Assembly (NCBI GenBank): GCA_027625915.1
Contig: JANTQA010000029.1
Location: forward strand, 1,798,001 to 1,862,000
Length of the DNA stretch: 64,000 nucleotides
Source: Anaeramoeba flamelloides
Taxonomy: Eukaryota; Metamonada; Anaeramoebidae
Reading direction: 5' to 3'
Shown here piece by piece: positions 14,612-27,598 of the stretch (position 1 is its first letter; each line of letters begins with the position of its first letter). Position numbers and translations under genes: made by a program. Below the pieces are notes generated by a model that saw only the letters and a list, made by a program, of their open reading frames with translations, was not told where the DNA came from and ran no database searches.

Positions 14612-17600
14612 TTAATTTTTAGTTTGATTTTTGTTTTTATTATTCTTTCTTCTTCTTTTTGTTGTGTTTTCTATGTTTTTTTGAACAATTGAAATAAACC
14701 CAGTGTCGTAATTATCTTCCTTAATCAGATGATGCTTATCTATTATTAATTCATTTATTTCAATCAACTTCCCTTTGATTGGACTGATGATTTTATATGT
14801 TTTTTGATTGGAACAATTCAATTCACAGATTGTATCACCAACTTGAAAAAATTGACCACCCTCTAAAAAAAAAAAAAAAAAAAAAAAGAAGTTATTAGAC
14901 AAGAATAAATATAAATTAAATAATATTTAATTTTAAAAATGAAATTCAATTAATGACCTTTTCTTTTCTTTTTATTTCTAATTTGTTATTTTTTTTCAAA
15001 AAAATAATTAATGTTTAATATTAAATCAATATTGTTTGAACACCTTTAATTTAAAAAAAACAACTTGATGATTGCTTTTGTTTATAAACTTTATTGGATC
15101 CGTGCTTCATTTTAGAACGACATTTTTAATTTTATAAAAATTAAAATACTTTTAATGGAACTAGTATTTAAAAATAATCAAAATTGAAATATTTTTATGA
15201 TCTTGGAAATTTCTTTTTTATTTTTGATCATTAAAAAAAAATGATTGAAAAATAACTTAATATTTTACTCGATTCTTGGTTACTTTTTATCAGGTACAAC
15301 CTCTAAACTTGGACTAGAATAAGATTTCACACGTTAATAGAAAACTACGTCTCTTAAAGACTTTATTTTTTTAATTTGTAAAAAATGAGTTTCTTGCCTT
15401 CGAAACTAGTAGATTATGATAATTAGAGTTTCCCAACCTACTCGAAAAAAAAGTTTCTTTTTTTTGCTCTTACAAGAATATTTTATATTTTGATTTTAAA
15501 TGATTACTCGAAAAGAGGGTGAAGATTTACATTTTGGAGATAGAAAGGGAAATGCAGATTTTTTACCCATTTAATGAATACGGTTACAATTCAAATTAAA
15601 TGTTTTCCATATTTTAGAAAGGTTTTTTGAGGATGATAGATCTCACAAATTTTTATTCAGTAAGACATTAAAAGAAGGAAAAAATGAAATTTTTTCAGAA
15701 TTTTGGTATTTCTTCGCAGTTAAAAATGAAAAAGAGGATTATAAAAAATGGGATTTTGAGAAAATTCCGCTTTGTAATAAATTTTAAAATGCAGGCACAT
15801 TGCAGAGAATATTCTATGTTTTTTTTGTTTTTTTTTGATTTGGGTGTTTGGTAAAGAGCATTTTGAATTTTAATTTACCATTCTGAAAAAAAATTGTCAA
15901 ATGGTGAAAAATTGCCAAATCGATTTTAATTGTCAAATATAAAGTAAATGTTCGAATTTTGAAATATTTTTTAATACCAATTTTTTCATTCATTTTAAAA
16001 CAAAAACCAAGTCTAAAAACTAGATTGATTATTAGAATCAAAATAGAATTCAAAACAACACATAAAACCAAAATTTAAGCATGTACAATTTACCAAATTT
16101 GAGATTTAATTGTAAATATTAGTAAAAGTGACTTTTTTCGATTTTTTGATGCTATGTCTTTCCCATTCATGTGAAATTGGCTTCAAGAGTTCAACAATAG
16201 GTATTAATCAAGTTTGAGGGAGTTAACTTTCATATATTTTTATTGATCAGTGGACAATAAGTAAAAAAATAACTGAAAAATTTTATTTATTTCTACTGTC
16301 TTCTTACAATTAAAACAGATTTGACAATTTTTTTCTAAAATTTCTAGAACAAAATTTTTAAATTTTTTTTTTAAATTCTTTATTTTTTAATTATCCAAGA
16401 ATTTGGAATGAACCCAAATATTGATAAAACACTAAAATCAAAAACTTTATCAGAAATTAAATATTTGGGAATTTTGCTAGATAAAGAAAAACATTTACAA
16501 AAAAACTTTAAACAAGTAAAAGACAGTTTTAAAAAAATAAAACTTAATTTTAAACCAAAAAAAAAAAAACTAGCCAATGGAGTAAAATTGTAAATGTTCA
16601 AATCAATATTCATTAACCAATTATACTATATAATAGTAATTTTTAATCCGAATCAAAAAGATTTTGACTCCAATTGATGTTTGGATAAATAAAAACGTCA
16701 CAAAATTTTTAAAAATTAATCAACATTCTCCAAGAATAATTTATAAAACTGAAGTAAAAATAACTAAGCCAGAATTTCAATTTATCAAAGAAATTATAAA
16801 CTCAAAAAGAAATTAGAAATATCAGAGTTTGATCACATTTCACAAAAATTGAAATTTTCCAAAAAAAAAGATGAAAATACTATTAATTGGAAAATTGAAA
16901 ATTTAAAATTATTAAATGTAAATCTAAAAAAGTTTAGAGAAAACTTAATACTAAACAGTTCTGGATGGAAGGATCAAGAATATTGAAAAATTCCTTAAGA
17001 TAAGTATTAAAAGTGTCCATCAAGTGTCGTAGAGTGCTGTCAAGTGCCTAGGTTTTCCAGAATTCAAAAGAATTGAATAAAATCTATGATTTTACTCCAT
17101 TCTTTTAAACTCTGAAAAACCTCGGAAGTGTCCATCAAGTGTCGTAGAGTGCTGTCAAGTGCCTAGGTTTTTTTTAATTTCTCAAATTAAAAATAATTCT
17201 AATGGCTGTAAGAGGAAATTAATTTCCTCTCTTCAAAATAAAAAAAAAAATTCTTTATTTTTTATTTATTTGTCATTTTTTATTATTCATTCATTTATTT
17301 ATTTATTTTTCATAGATTCTTTAATTCAACCTTATTTTATAAAACTAAATTAAGTTTAAAATACTACTAATGACTGTGTCTATGTTTATCCACCCCCTGA
17401 ATTAGAAGTTACGGACCTAACCACTTCAAAATCCCCTCTTTAAAATATAAAGTGTTTTTTCACAAAATCTTGAACAATAAATTCATTAAATTTCAAAAAT
17501 TTTCCACACAGTTAAAACAATTAAAAGAATAATCACAATAATACAATTTCATTCAATTTAGAAATAATTTTGATTTTTGAAATATTTGTATCATTTTTTC

Positions 17601-20443
17601 AATTTTTTGTTTTTTGTTATCATTTAATTTTTTTCAATGACACAACCTGTTTCGTTCGATCGAAAGATTTTTTTTGAATGATTGATATTTGGTTAAAGTT
17701 GAGTTATTTTAAATAGAAGAACTCAAATAAAATTAACTAAAGGATATCTAACCATTTGATCGATCAATAATTCTAATAGTGAATTTAAACAAATTTACCA
17801 ATATATTTTTTGTTTTCTGTAATACTTGTCTCCAAAATTTTTGATACATTATTGATTTATTTTGATTGATAATTACCATTTTGCAATAAAATCGGTCTAT
17901 TCAAAAAAATTGAGTCACGTTGATATTAACTTTTGATTTTCTAATTAAAACGGGCAATAGTTTTTTTTTCATAAGTATATTTATTTTCCAGAAAATGATC
18001 ATTCTGAAAATTTGATCTTATTAATCTGAACAATTACAAAAATGAAAAAAAATTTCGCTATTACTCAATTTTTTTTTAATGACCGGTTTTATTACAAAAT
18101 AGTTATTTCTTTTTTTTAAATTGATTTATAATTATTTCTTTTTGTTTTGTAGGCTATTGTAAATGATAAACAATTGTTAACATTTGAATTGATTCCAAGT
18201 TCTAATTTTGTATTTCTTCTAGAATTTATATAATATGATTTTTTTTTCAGAAATGACCATTTTTGCGAAAAGATGGCAAACACCAAATAAGCCATCATAT
18301 TCAAACATAAACACTCATAAATAACACATCATATAATACAATAACTCTCTCCATTCTTAGGAAAAAATTATTTCTTAATAAAATCATTTTTTTTTACTTG
18401 AATTTTATTTTAAATTTTAAAATATGAACTTTTTACAAAACACAATTCAAGAAAAAACATAAAGGATCAAAACCAAAAAAACAAATACAAAATCAAAAAA
18501 AAACATCGAGGGAAAATCAAAATTTCTTTGTAAGAATTGATATGATTTGTTACAATAATGTGACAATTCAAGCAACCCAATGCTTAAAGCTCATAGACAA
18601 TGTAATTTTCAAAAGTTAGAGTTGTTTATTGGGTGTGTTTGGTATTAGTCATCATTTTTTAGGCGAGAAAATCGTTATTATTTTTCTTTTTTATTCTCAC
18701 ATTTATTAATAAGGCTGTTTGAGTTTAGGTAGCTAAAAATTTCTTCTAAATTTTTCAATGAAAAAATACACATAAAATGATTTTTTGATCCAAATTGGAG
18801 AATATTTGAATGAAAGCTGACTTCACAGTTTGTAAGAGATCTGGGATCAAAGGGTTTTAAAACAATTTAGGAAATTTTAAACGTAGTCCTTAACGCTTTA
18901 GTCACCATCGTAGATTCCCCAGAAGCAAAAGGAAGATTTATAAACTCTTATAGAGTGAATTAAAATATCCTTTATGAACTTTTGATTAAGTCTCGAGTCA
19001 TCTATAGTAGATTTGTTCCTTCTGACTAAGGGAGTGTTTTTTCTAACAATGATAATGCGAAAGCAGACTTCTTTTGGTTGAAAAAATTCAAAAGTAAATC
19101 TTGCAAAAATTTAATATTCAAATTAAAAAATCAATTTCACAGAATCCCAATTTCACAAAATTCAAATCACAAATAAAAATTTTCGAAAGTATCTAATTGA
19201 CAAAAAATCAATTTCAAAAAAAAATGAAAAGAATTGTCAATGAAAAAAATAAATCAATTAAAAAAAAATAAACACTGAACAAATTTAAATAATTCAATTC
19301 AAAAACAAACAGTTAAAAGAGTCTTCAATGAAAAAAATTCAAATGTTGAAAAAAAAATTAATCTTTTCTTGTTTTATATTTCCAAATGCTTAAATTTCTT
19401 TAATTTAAAACAAATTGCTTTCTTTCAAGAACACAAAATGGATTAAATCCAATATGATTTGGTTTGTGGTTGTTTTGTTACACACAATATTTGAAAAGCA
19501 AAGATTTTGTAGATATTCTTATAGACATATACTTATTTGTGAAACATAAAAAAAGAAAAAAAAAATTAAAGAGTATCTCTGAAAGTGCCAAAGAACGACA
19601 CTTGCATACTTGCACAGTTATTTTCAAAATTATAATTCACATCGATTTAAATTGGGAATTGAGTGTCGGTACTTGGTGCTTTTTTTTCGAAAAATGTACT
19701 TGTTTTTTGTTCTTGATTTTAGGAGATTTCGATTGTAAATCACACATGTTGATTTGTTTTTAATTAGTGTTAGCTGACTGATAAAAATTGCTAAAATACA
19801 TTTTCGATTTTAAAGAGTTATTTTTTGCCGTAATAACGAGACACTTCAAATACAAACATTAGAAATGAAAGTGTAAATAAATTTCTTGGAATAAAAATAC
19901 AAATGGAATTTTTATACAAGCTTCAAACAAGCAAAAGATCTTTTAAAATTGAAAGATCTTTGAAACAAATTTCTTTTTGTGTTGTTTTCATATTGAAATT
20001 CCCTTTTGAATCAGGAACTGATCTTTCTGATAATTCGTGTGGGTGATCTTATTTTGTTACTTCCACTTTGGGATTGTTAATAAAAAGAAAAAATGATCCA
20101 ACCAAAAAAAAAAGAAAAAAAAAACTTTCTTTTTTGAAGCAATTACTTACTTTTTTTTATTCCTTTAACATTATTATTTAATCTATTAATCCCATCGATT
20201 TCAAAAGAAATCGAATTTATTTCCAAATTTTCTTTTATAATAGGGTGCTCTTCTGTAATTCCTATTAGTGCAATACTGTTATTAGAATTTGTGTTGTTTT
20301 TTAGGTGTAATTCCTTTATCAAAATACAAGGATTATTCCCAACAAATTTAAAAAAGTAATTACTTATTGGGGTGTATTAGAACATATTGTTGATCGTATA
20401 TTTCTTTTTTGTATATTCTTTCGGCTGTTGATTTTGGTTCCAT
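14612..20443 (-). CDS. ABITRAM: ABITRAM (FAM206A/Simiate) orthologue, 151 aa, 3 exons
   Basis: Small conserved protein with a lipoyl/biotinyl-like H domain; the mammalian protein binds actin and localises to nuclear speckles. Exons are 20443-20364, 20275-20151 and 14862-14612, with phases agreeing at both joins. Donors are GTAATT and GTAAGT, acceptors AACAG and TTTAG. Exon 1 reads RIYKKEIYDQQYVLIHPN, matching the family's YKPD...HCILxHSN. Exon 2 reads IALIGITEEHPII (family CVITLAESHPV) and then an INSISFEI segment (family IKSISYQI). Exon 3 reads GGQFFQVGDTICELNCS, then SPIKGKLIEINE (family VRGRLMEVNE) and DTGFISIVQK. The tail is Lys/Arg/Asn-rich instead of the animal C-terminus. Length is close to the family's 180 residues. 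Intron 1 is 88 bases and intron 2 is 5,288. The first exon could be misjudged by a few residues, but family identity is clear. Confidence 0.88.
16385..16990 (+). mobile_element. decayed LINE fragment (post-reverse-transcriptase region)
   Basis: Frame at 16408-16593 reads IKYLGILLDKEKHLQKNF, the typical segment after the LINE reverse-transcriptase palm. After a stop, other frames read LFKSIFINQL and then a segment matching INTCITEICKIN...ILIYKTEFK of the LINE at 51997-53475. It is the same family, in the sense direction opposite to the host gene, with several stops and frame breaks. 5' truncated; no clear poly-A or target duplication seen. Confidence 0.75.
17011..17171. repeat. family S hairpin repeat, copy 2, flanked by perfect 46-bp direct repeats
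   Basis: Positions 17011-17056 and 17126-17171 are identical over 46 bases. Between them is a 69-bp hairpin, CCAGAATTCAAAAGAATTGA and its imperfect complement. The direct repeat is itself built of AAGTG-type units (GTGTCCATCAAGTGTCGTAG). Confidence 0.85.
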
Positions 20444-23400
20444 TAAAAAAATTTATAAAACTGTAAAATTAAAAAAAATGAATAACTAAAGAAATAGAAA
20501 TTCCCAAAACGAAGATATTATTAGTTTTAAGTTAGTAACATAAATTGAAGACTTTCCAAGTATTTAATGTTTTTATTAGCTTATTGATGTCAAAATATCC
20601 TATCCAGACTTATATAAAACCCTGATTTCCAATGAAAAAGTGAGTTTTTTTTTCTCGAAAAGACAAATACAATAAGGTTAACTATCCCTGAAATTTGAAA
20701 AAAGATTATTTATGTGGAGCTGTGGCAACTTGTTAATTTGGTTCTTAGCTTATCGATCTTGGACTTAGTATTGGCTTTAATAGTGGTTCAAAAAGGTAAT
20801 TTTTGACAATTTATTCTTTTTTTTCCGAAATCCAAATATGAGACAAAGATATTGATACATAAGTTATAAAAAATGTGATTTTATAGGGTTTTCGATTGAA
20901 ATTTAGAATCTGATTTTGTTTTATCGGGAGCTTTTAATTTTTTTTTTTTATAGTTAATTAAATATTATGAAAAAATAAAATTGAAAAAAAAAAGGTTCAA
21001 TAAAACTACTACTTTCATTTCATCTTTATTAATAAAGTTCATTAACAATATAATCAAAATTAGAGAACTTCAGATTTATGAAGCTATTGTATTTATTATT
21101 ATCAGTATAACCACCTTTTTTAAAACTCAATAGTCGATGAAAAAAAGATCTTTTTCTAAGGTAAAAATTTTTAAAACAACACGAGTATGAATTTTAGTTT
21201 AATTCCACTTCAAGATATTTAATTCGATAAATAATAACTAATATTTTTGAAAATACTGTACTCATTTAGAAAACTGAAATAGAGGAAAAAAATTTCAAGT
21301 GATAATTATTCTGTGTAATAGGTTTTTTTTTAATTTTTGAAATTAACTGAAATTTCATGTATTTTCTTATTATTTCAAAAATAAAAAAAAACTAACATAA
21401 GTGCACTTCAAATAATGAAGATTGTGTAAAGCAAATAGCTTTACAATAATTCAAAAGAATCGAGAAAAATTAAATATTTTACTCAAAACTTCTAAATTCA
21501 AGCAAAGAAAACACCTTTTTTTTTCATTTTCTTATATTGTTTATTTCCGAAATCTATAGTTTTTCATTAGGTTTTTTTGAGGTTTTCTATTTTGTTTTGA
21601 AGTGTTCTAGGTTTTTCAAATTAAAAAAAACCTAACGATTCTCTTGATTTTACAAACAAACTGAAAAATGAAGAAATTATAATGGTATTAACCAGAATCT
21701 AAAATAATTGCGTAAAAAATCTATGTTTTTACTCTATAGTTGTGAATCAAAGAAAACTTTACTGAAAAATCAAAAAAAAATAATTTTTTCAATTTTAATC
21801 ATTAAATAATTCTCTAATATTCAGATTAATTGATTATACATACAAAATATCTTAATTAAAATAAAATTCCATAAATAAAAATAATATTATAACCTATTAA
21901 CTATGAAGAAAAAACGATTCAAAATTTTTATTATTAAATTTGAAAAAAAAATATTAATAGAACCTAAAAAATTGGATTTTCCAACTTTGATTTTAAAATA
22001 TCAAGAAAAATAATTTTTGAACAAGATATTACATTAACTAATAGTGTTTATTAAAAGTAAAATTACCAAAGAGTTCTAAATTAACAAAATTTTCTTTATT
22101 TTTTAAAAAAAAATTTTCAGGATCGTTCTGACTAAAAGATAAAACAACATATCAATTGAAAATACAAAAAAAAAACAATTGGTTATTAAATAACTACCCA
22201 ACTATTATTCTTAAACTCATAAATTCAGATTTCATAATAAAAAAAAATAAATTGCCAAATGTTGCCTTTTTCAACAACTATTTAAATCTATACTAGGTGC
22301 AAGATCGATCAACTCAAAAACAAAATAACAATTTGGAGACAAGCCTTACAAGATAATCTTTTTTTCAAATTTAAGGGGTTGTAAATTTTGAATGATTCTC
22401 ACAAATCAACAATAAAAAATAAACGATATGATCTTGTGCTCTTATAGTCCTATTATTGAAAACAAATTCTAAAAATAAAAGATTAAATTCTAACAATTAT
22501 TATCAAAAAAAAAAAGAAAATTTTAAAGACAATTTTTGATCAAATGAACAACAAAAATTACAAACAATTTCCTTCATAATCTAAAACTTTCTCAAAAAAA
22601 AAAATGTATTTAACTTGAAAATTGAATTAGTGTTTGGTTTACTATTAGGTAGTTTATTATATGTTATATTGTAACACTAACAATAAAAATAAGGGATTTA
22701 TTTGATATAATGTTTTTAGGATCAAATATTGTTATTTTTTACACCTGTTATCATATTTATTTATACCTGTATTATAATTTCCTATTTTAGCTTTCTTTTG
22801 ACCAAAAAAACAAATTATTAATTATGAACACTAAAAAAGAGTTCAGGTAATTTTAATAAACTTAATAACGTTAAATTGATCTATTTATTATAAAAATTCT
22901 CATTATAATTAAAAAATAAAATTTCAAATAAAATTTTTAAGGTTTGATCATGAAATACTAGTATCTGGTAAATATAAATTTTTGTAACAAAAAACTATAC
23001 AAAATGAAAATTATATACATTCAAAATCAATCTATTGGACATTTTCAGAAGAAAATGTTATATTTTTTATATATTCATTATTACCATAGCCTGTTTTTTT
23101 TTTATTGATTAAAGGGAGTTAAAATTGTTCTTTTTTAACTTGCACTAATAAAATTTTGAGTTATCTTGTAAAAAATCAAGAAGAAATAATTCAAGATGAA
23201 AATTGAAAAGGGATATTTATGAGGATTTATGAAAAACATATATTTTTTAACAAGTTTTAGCTTTTCTCCTTTTCAGACACAATAAATACAAACATATAAA
23301 GTTTATTCAAATTAAATCAGTAAAGTTAAACAATAATCAAAATTCAAACTAGAATGTTTGATATTTCAAAGTTATTGAGAATATACATTTTTAAAGAAAA

Positions 23401-24480
23401 ATTCATGATCACTGGAAAAGAAAAAGCCAAGCAAATAAGAAGATGTTTTTCAACCCAAAATTAATTATTCTGTAGATATTTTTTTGAGAAACTGTTACAT
23501 AAATACAAACTTTTTGGTAACAAAGAGTTGGAACCTAGATAATACTAAAAAAATTCAACTTTCTTGTTTATTTGGTTTTTTATAAACCAGTGTGTTTTGA
23601 TGTAGTAATTATTTCATTCTTTGAGTACAATAACTCGCTTTTTAAAATCTAATCAATATCCAATTTGGTTTTTATTGGTATTATTGAAATATCAAACAAA
23701 AGTATTGATTAAAATGCTTAAAAAATACTAGACTTCATGGCTTTTATTTTTTTAGTTTTTATAGTTTCAGATAAATAAATCATAAAATAATAAATATCGT
23801 TCTGTAAATAGAACACTGAAATTTTCATTTAAAGTTGATTAAATGTGATGAATATTAATTTAATATTGAAAAAAAGTCTTCTTTTGCTCTAAGAAATTTT
23901 GAATATTTGGCAAATTAAATTTGTTGAAAAATTTTTTTCGGAATTGGAAAAACAATCATGAATTTAAAGATTAATCTCTTTTGATTGGTTTCCTTTACCA
24001 TTGGAATGAAATACCCTAACTTGATTAAAAGGTATTATTATTTTCTTTGACTTTTTTTATCAAAACCATTACATTTTCGAGTTGTAAAGAAAAATTAAAG
24101 TAAAAAAATGATTTTATGAAGAGATATTATTATATTAGTAACTTTATAATAATAATATCATGAAATATATTATCGGTTGAATAATATGTATGAAAAAATA
24201 TCTGATTTGTAAACCACCAAATTATTTTGAAAATAGTCATTTTAATTACAACTTTCCAAAACAAATAATAATCCCTTAAACTAAAAAATTTCCATCAAAT
24301 GATCACAACCTATAACAGGAGGACAAATCGACAATTAATCACGGTCATAATAAATAAATATTGAACACTTATACATGAGCTTTTATATAATTCAATTCGT
24401 GATTAATGTTACTATTTTGACTTTCATTTTTTTTTTAATTCTTCTTTGTTTGTTTCCAAAATAGAACATTAATAAACAAA
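20444..24480. other. intergenic stretch upstream of ABITRAM and of the type I membrane gene
   Basis: Divergent promoter region by position. It holds the family-G arms at 20674-20905 and 22235-22384 and remnants of the S/J repeat cluster (about 21430-21650, containing AGTGTTCTAGG and GAGGTTTTCTATTT, found again near 50200-50350). The 22400-24480 part shows nothing beyond A/T-rich sequence. Confidence 0.5.
20674..22384. mobile_element. family G inverted-repeat element, copy 2 (arms only recognised)
   Basis: Left arm 20674-20905 (ATCCCTGAAATTTGAAAAAA, then TTGGTTCTTAGCTTATCGATC) and right arm 22235-22384 are diverged reverse complements and match the better-preserved copy at 43558-44280. The 1.3-kb middle shows no gene. 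Confidence 0.55.
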
Positions 24481-26133
24481 ATGAGATTCTTTGGATTTTT
24501 TTTTTTATTTCTTCTTTTCATCGTTTTTTCAACAGGCTCAGCACCACATGGAGACCTAACACTAATTCCAAAAGACGATTCCAATAGTGATTCTGTCTTT
24601 GCATTTTTTCTTCAAAATAGTGGCAATTCGAAAATAAAAAGCAGCACCACCAAGGGATATTTAAGCCTGTGCGAGCTGTTGGAAATACCAAACAAGAAAC
24701 CGCCACAAGGCCATTTACCACCACTAACAAACCAAGTCAAGGGTAATTTATTAATTAACATTTTAGGAGTCGGCGAGAGTGATCTAAGAAGGCACTCGGG
24801 CCTTGGTCTCTTGCAAAAAACACTTGATCACAAATGGATCTTGCAATTTGATAAAAGATATTCCAAAATAGGTGAAGGAGTTTCTGTGTTAACTTCCTTA
24901 CTGACGGGCGTTGGATATAACGCACACCAAATTCATGATCCCTTTTGGCTAACTACAGACCACAAACCAAAGAATGTAATCAATGATCTCCTGAGAGAAA
25001 ATGATCGAGATTCAAATATTTATTCGATTTCTTCATCCAAAATTCTTTCAAAATTTGCTTTTGGTGATGGGAAAGAAGAGGCAAATCGCCACAAAAAGAA
25101 AAAAGGTAAAGACAATGGGGATGAGTGTTGGTATTTATCTAAAAACGGGAAATTTAGTTCCACTCGGCTTCAAAAAAAGCAATTAAACCAATTAATTAAG
25201 CAATTAAATAAACACACATTTGGCAATGCAAACAAAGAGAATTCTATTGAATTAATTACAACCTCAAAGAGAACAAATAAAAACAACAAAGTTGTCTATT
25301 TTCAAATATCTCCCTTTAGTCAGAAATTTGAATTTGACTTAAGCATTGAAGCAGAAAGAGATTTTGTTTATGAGCTAATCATGGTTGATCAATTGTTGTC
25401 ATTACATAACTCAACACTCAACAATTCAAAAAGTAAAAAAAATACCAAGCGTCAACAAGACAATCTAAATAACGACCAAAAAGTGGGTTCGTGGACAATC
25501 ACTTTTGATTCAATTCAACGAGTTGAAAAAAAAAAGCTAGCCAAGACTTTGCGCGTATTAGACAGATTTTTATCGTCTGTAATGGTTCGGTTTGTTAAAA
25601 TGTATCAAGGTGAGGCAGCTATTGAAATGTTGCTTGGAGGGAAAAATCATTTAACTCAAGACGAACGTCATAATCTCCAATCTAGCTTTGCCAATGCAAT
25701 CCATGATGATTTTATTGTGACAGATCAAACAGAAACAGAAAAATTGCTTCCTGAAATCTATTTAAGTTCACAAATGGGCAACGCGTCGGTAAAGCATATC
25801 TGTGAAAAGATTAAGCAAGAATTAAAATATTCTCAATGGGAGGTTCTTTGTTCAGGGATAATTGGAGAGGATCGAATGGCACGCGAAAGGCCAAATTCAA
25901 CAAAAAAATGGTATGCACGTGAATTACTTTCAATTAAAAAAGGATCCCTATTAAAGAATAGAAAATTAACACAATTTTTGAATTCCAAAAATTTCATTGA
26001 CAATTCATGGTTTAGATTTTCTTTACAGTTTTTTTTTGCTTTGATGACTTTAATTTCAATTATTTCAATTTGCAGCTTAAAAATTAAAAACGAAAGGCAA
26101 AATATTATTCCAAACGAGAAAAAAAATAAATAA
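24481..26133 (+). CDS. type I membrane protein of unknown family, 550 aa, single exon
   Basis: I do not recognise this protein. The ATG at 24481 begins a clear signal peptide (FFGFFFLFLLFIVFSTGSA, cleavage near residue 20). A long soluble region follows, then one hydrophobic segment near residues 513-533 (FRFSLQFFFALMTLISIISI) and a short basic tail, so it should be a secretory-pathway protein with a lumenal or extracellular body and a short cytosolic tail. A Lys-rich low-complexity patch lies near 200-212 (HKKKKGKDN) and a second Ser/Asn/Lys patch near 310-330. The densest, non-repetitive parts are residues 75-170 (INILGVGESDLRRHSGLGLL) and 350-500 (WEVLCSGIIGEDRMARERPN), which would be the segments to search with. 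Base composition and codon use look like ordinary host coding DNA. TAA at 26131. Confidence 0.85.
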   Translation: MRFFGFFFLFLLFIVFSTGSAPHGDLTLIPKDDSNSDSVFAFFLQNSGNSKIKSSTTKGYLSLCELLEIPNKKPPQGHLPPLTNQVKGNLLINILGVGESDLRRHSGLGLLQKTLDHKWILQFDKRYSKIGEGVSVLTSLLTGVGYNAHQIHDPFWLTTDHKPKNVINDLLRENDRDSNIYSISSSKILSKFAFGDGKEEANRHKKKKGKDNGDECWYLSKNGKFSSTRLQKKQLNQLIKQLNKHTFGNANKENSIELITTSKRTNKNNKVVYFQISPFSQKFEFDLSIEAERDFVYELIMVDQLLSLHNSTLNNSKSKKNTKRQQDNLNNDQKVGSWTITFDSIQRVEKKKLAKTLRVLDRFLSSVMVRFVKMYQGEAAIEMLLGGKNHLTQDERHNLQSSFANAIHDDFIVTDQTETEKLLPEIYLSSQMGNASVKHICEKIKQELKYSQWEVLCSGIIGEDRMARERPNSTKKWYARELLSIKKGSLLKNRKLTQFLNSKNFIDNSWFRFSLQFFFALMTLISIISICSLKIKNERQNIIPNEKKNK

Positions 26134-26273
26134 AAATTAAACTAGTTTCAATTTTACAAAGTCATTTACTTTTTTTATCTGTAGGTTTGTTTGTTTTTAA
26201 TTGTTAGACAGAATATTTAAAAATGATATTTACTTTTGGAAAAATTTTTTTCAATAGAATTGGTTTTGGGAAC

Positions 26274-26808
26274 TAAACTTTTTTTTTGTTAAAGTAGAAC
26301 ATTTTTTTTTTTCAAAATATCAATTATTTTTTAGAATAAGCCTTTAAAGAATAAATAACAAGTCAATAGAATAATAGATATCAGATAATAGTTGATATCC
26401 ATCGGAAGTATATTTAAATATCAATATATTTTCTTAATAATTGGAAAAATCCAAATTCTTTGGGACCTTATTGAGAAAAATGTCAATCTTTGATTCTCTC
26501 TCGTAGTATAGATAAAATAATATTCCAATAGAAATCCAATAATATTTCTCTATGATCATTTTTATTTAATCAATAATCTTAGAATAACACATTTTTACCA
26601 AGTGACTATTGGTCTTGTAATAAAAAAAAATTTACAAATTAATAGCATTTCAAAAAAAAAGAAAAATTAAAAAAAAGTAAAATATAGGAAATAATTTCAA
26701 TTTTTAAATTTTCAGAAATAAATTTTTTCTTTGAATATCTATTCAAAGCCTTTAAATAGATGTAATTCATCAATTCCAACTGCCCCCCTTTAACTGGAAA
26801 ATAGTTCA
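26274..26808. mobile_element. family A MITE, copy 2
   Basis: Left end TAAACTT-TTTTTTGTTAAAG and right end CCCCCCTTTAACTGG-AAAATAG. The interior follows family A (GTTGATATCC, GGGACCTTATTGAG, AGAATAACAC). More decayed than the 47.5-kb copy. Confidence 0.65.
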
Positions 26809-27567
26809 TTATAATTTACTTGAATTGTGTTATAATTGATTGAAACATATTTTCTTCAAAAAAAAAAAAAAAAAAAAAAAACAGCCATTATTTATATCTA
26901 ATTCTATAAATAAACGAAACTCCGTTTTAATATAGGTCATCCAGTAACATTGATGAAATAAAAAAAAATAAATTTTATTATCTTAGTGAAAAAAATACCT
27001 AAATAAAAAAAATCGAGAAAAAGATTTTTAATTGTGAATATTATAAAAAATGATTGTAATTTCATTTATTTAAAATCAAATACATTTTTTCAAGAATCAA
27101 AATTTGAAAATTATAACTCATCCAACTATTAGAATTATGATTAATTAAATTTCACTTGTTCAAAACAGAATTCAATTAATCAAAAAACTAGAATAAAAAT
27201 TATTATTTACCAAACTTTGGCAAAGCTTTATACAATCATTATTTTTCAAAAAAAGTAGATATACATATACTATCAAACAATCAGGTGAGTATTCTTTAGA
27301 TATATCACTTTAAGGAACTTTTTGTGGGTTTATTACTAGTTTCATAAAAAAAAAAATTATTTAAAACAAGGATTTTGATTTAAATTAAATGAAATTACAC
27401 AACAATTAAACTATTATTCATAATTAAAAATATTATCCATGGATTTTCTTTAGTTTCAGAATATTGTTTTTACTACCATATATTCTTTTCAAAATAAGTT
27501 GTACAATTAGTTCATCGCAATATTTTTTTTATAATTTTGTCTATTTACTCTTTATTATTTTGACTTG

Positions 27568-27598
<31 letters not shown>

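Larger units (their letters stand above)
14863..20150 (-). other. 5,288-base intron of the ABITRAM gene
   Basis: Runs from a consensus GTAAGT donor to a poly-T TAG acceptor. It contains a decayed LINE fragment (about 16385-16990), the family-S hairpin with its 46-bp direct repeats (17011-17171), and otherwise A/T-rich sequence in which I see no gene. An open frame at 19464-19763 has no ATG and no recognisable content. Confidence 0.8.

Noticed and set aside
20276-20363. A frameshift, or a 21-base or 70-base intron, in ABITRAM exon 1
   Set aside because: The in-phase 88-base GTAATT-AACAG intron restores the family alignment (HPN then IALIGIT) exactly; the alternatives gave a stop codon or an insertion in a conserved region.
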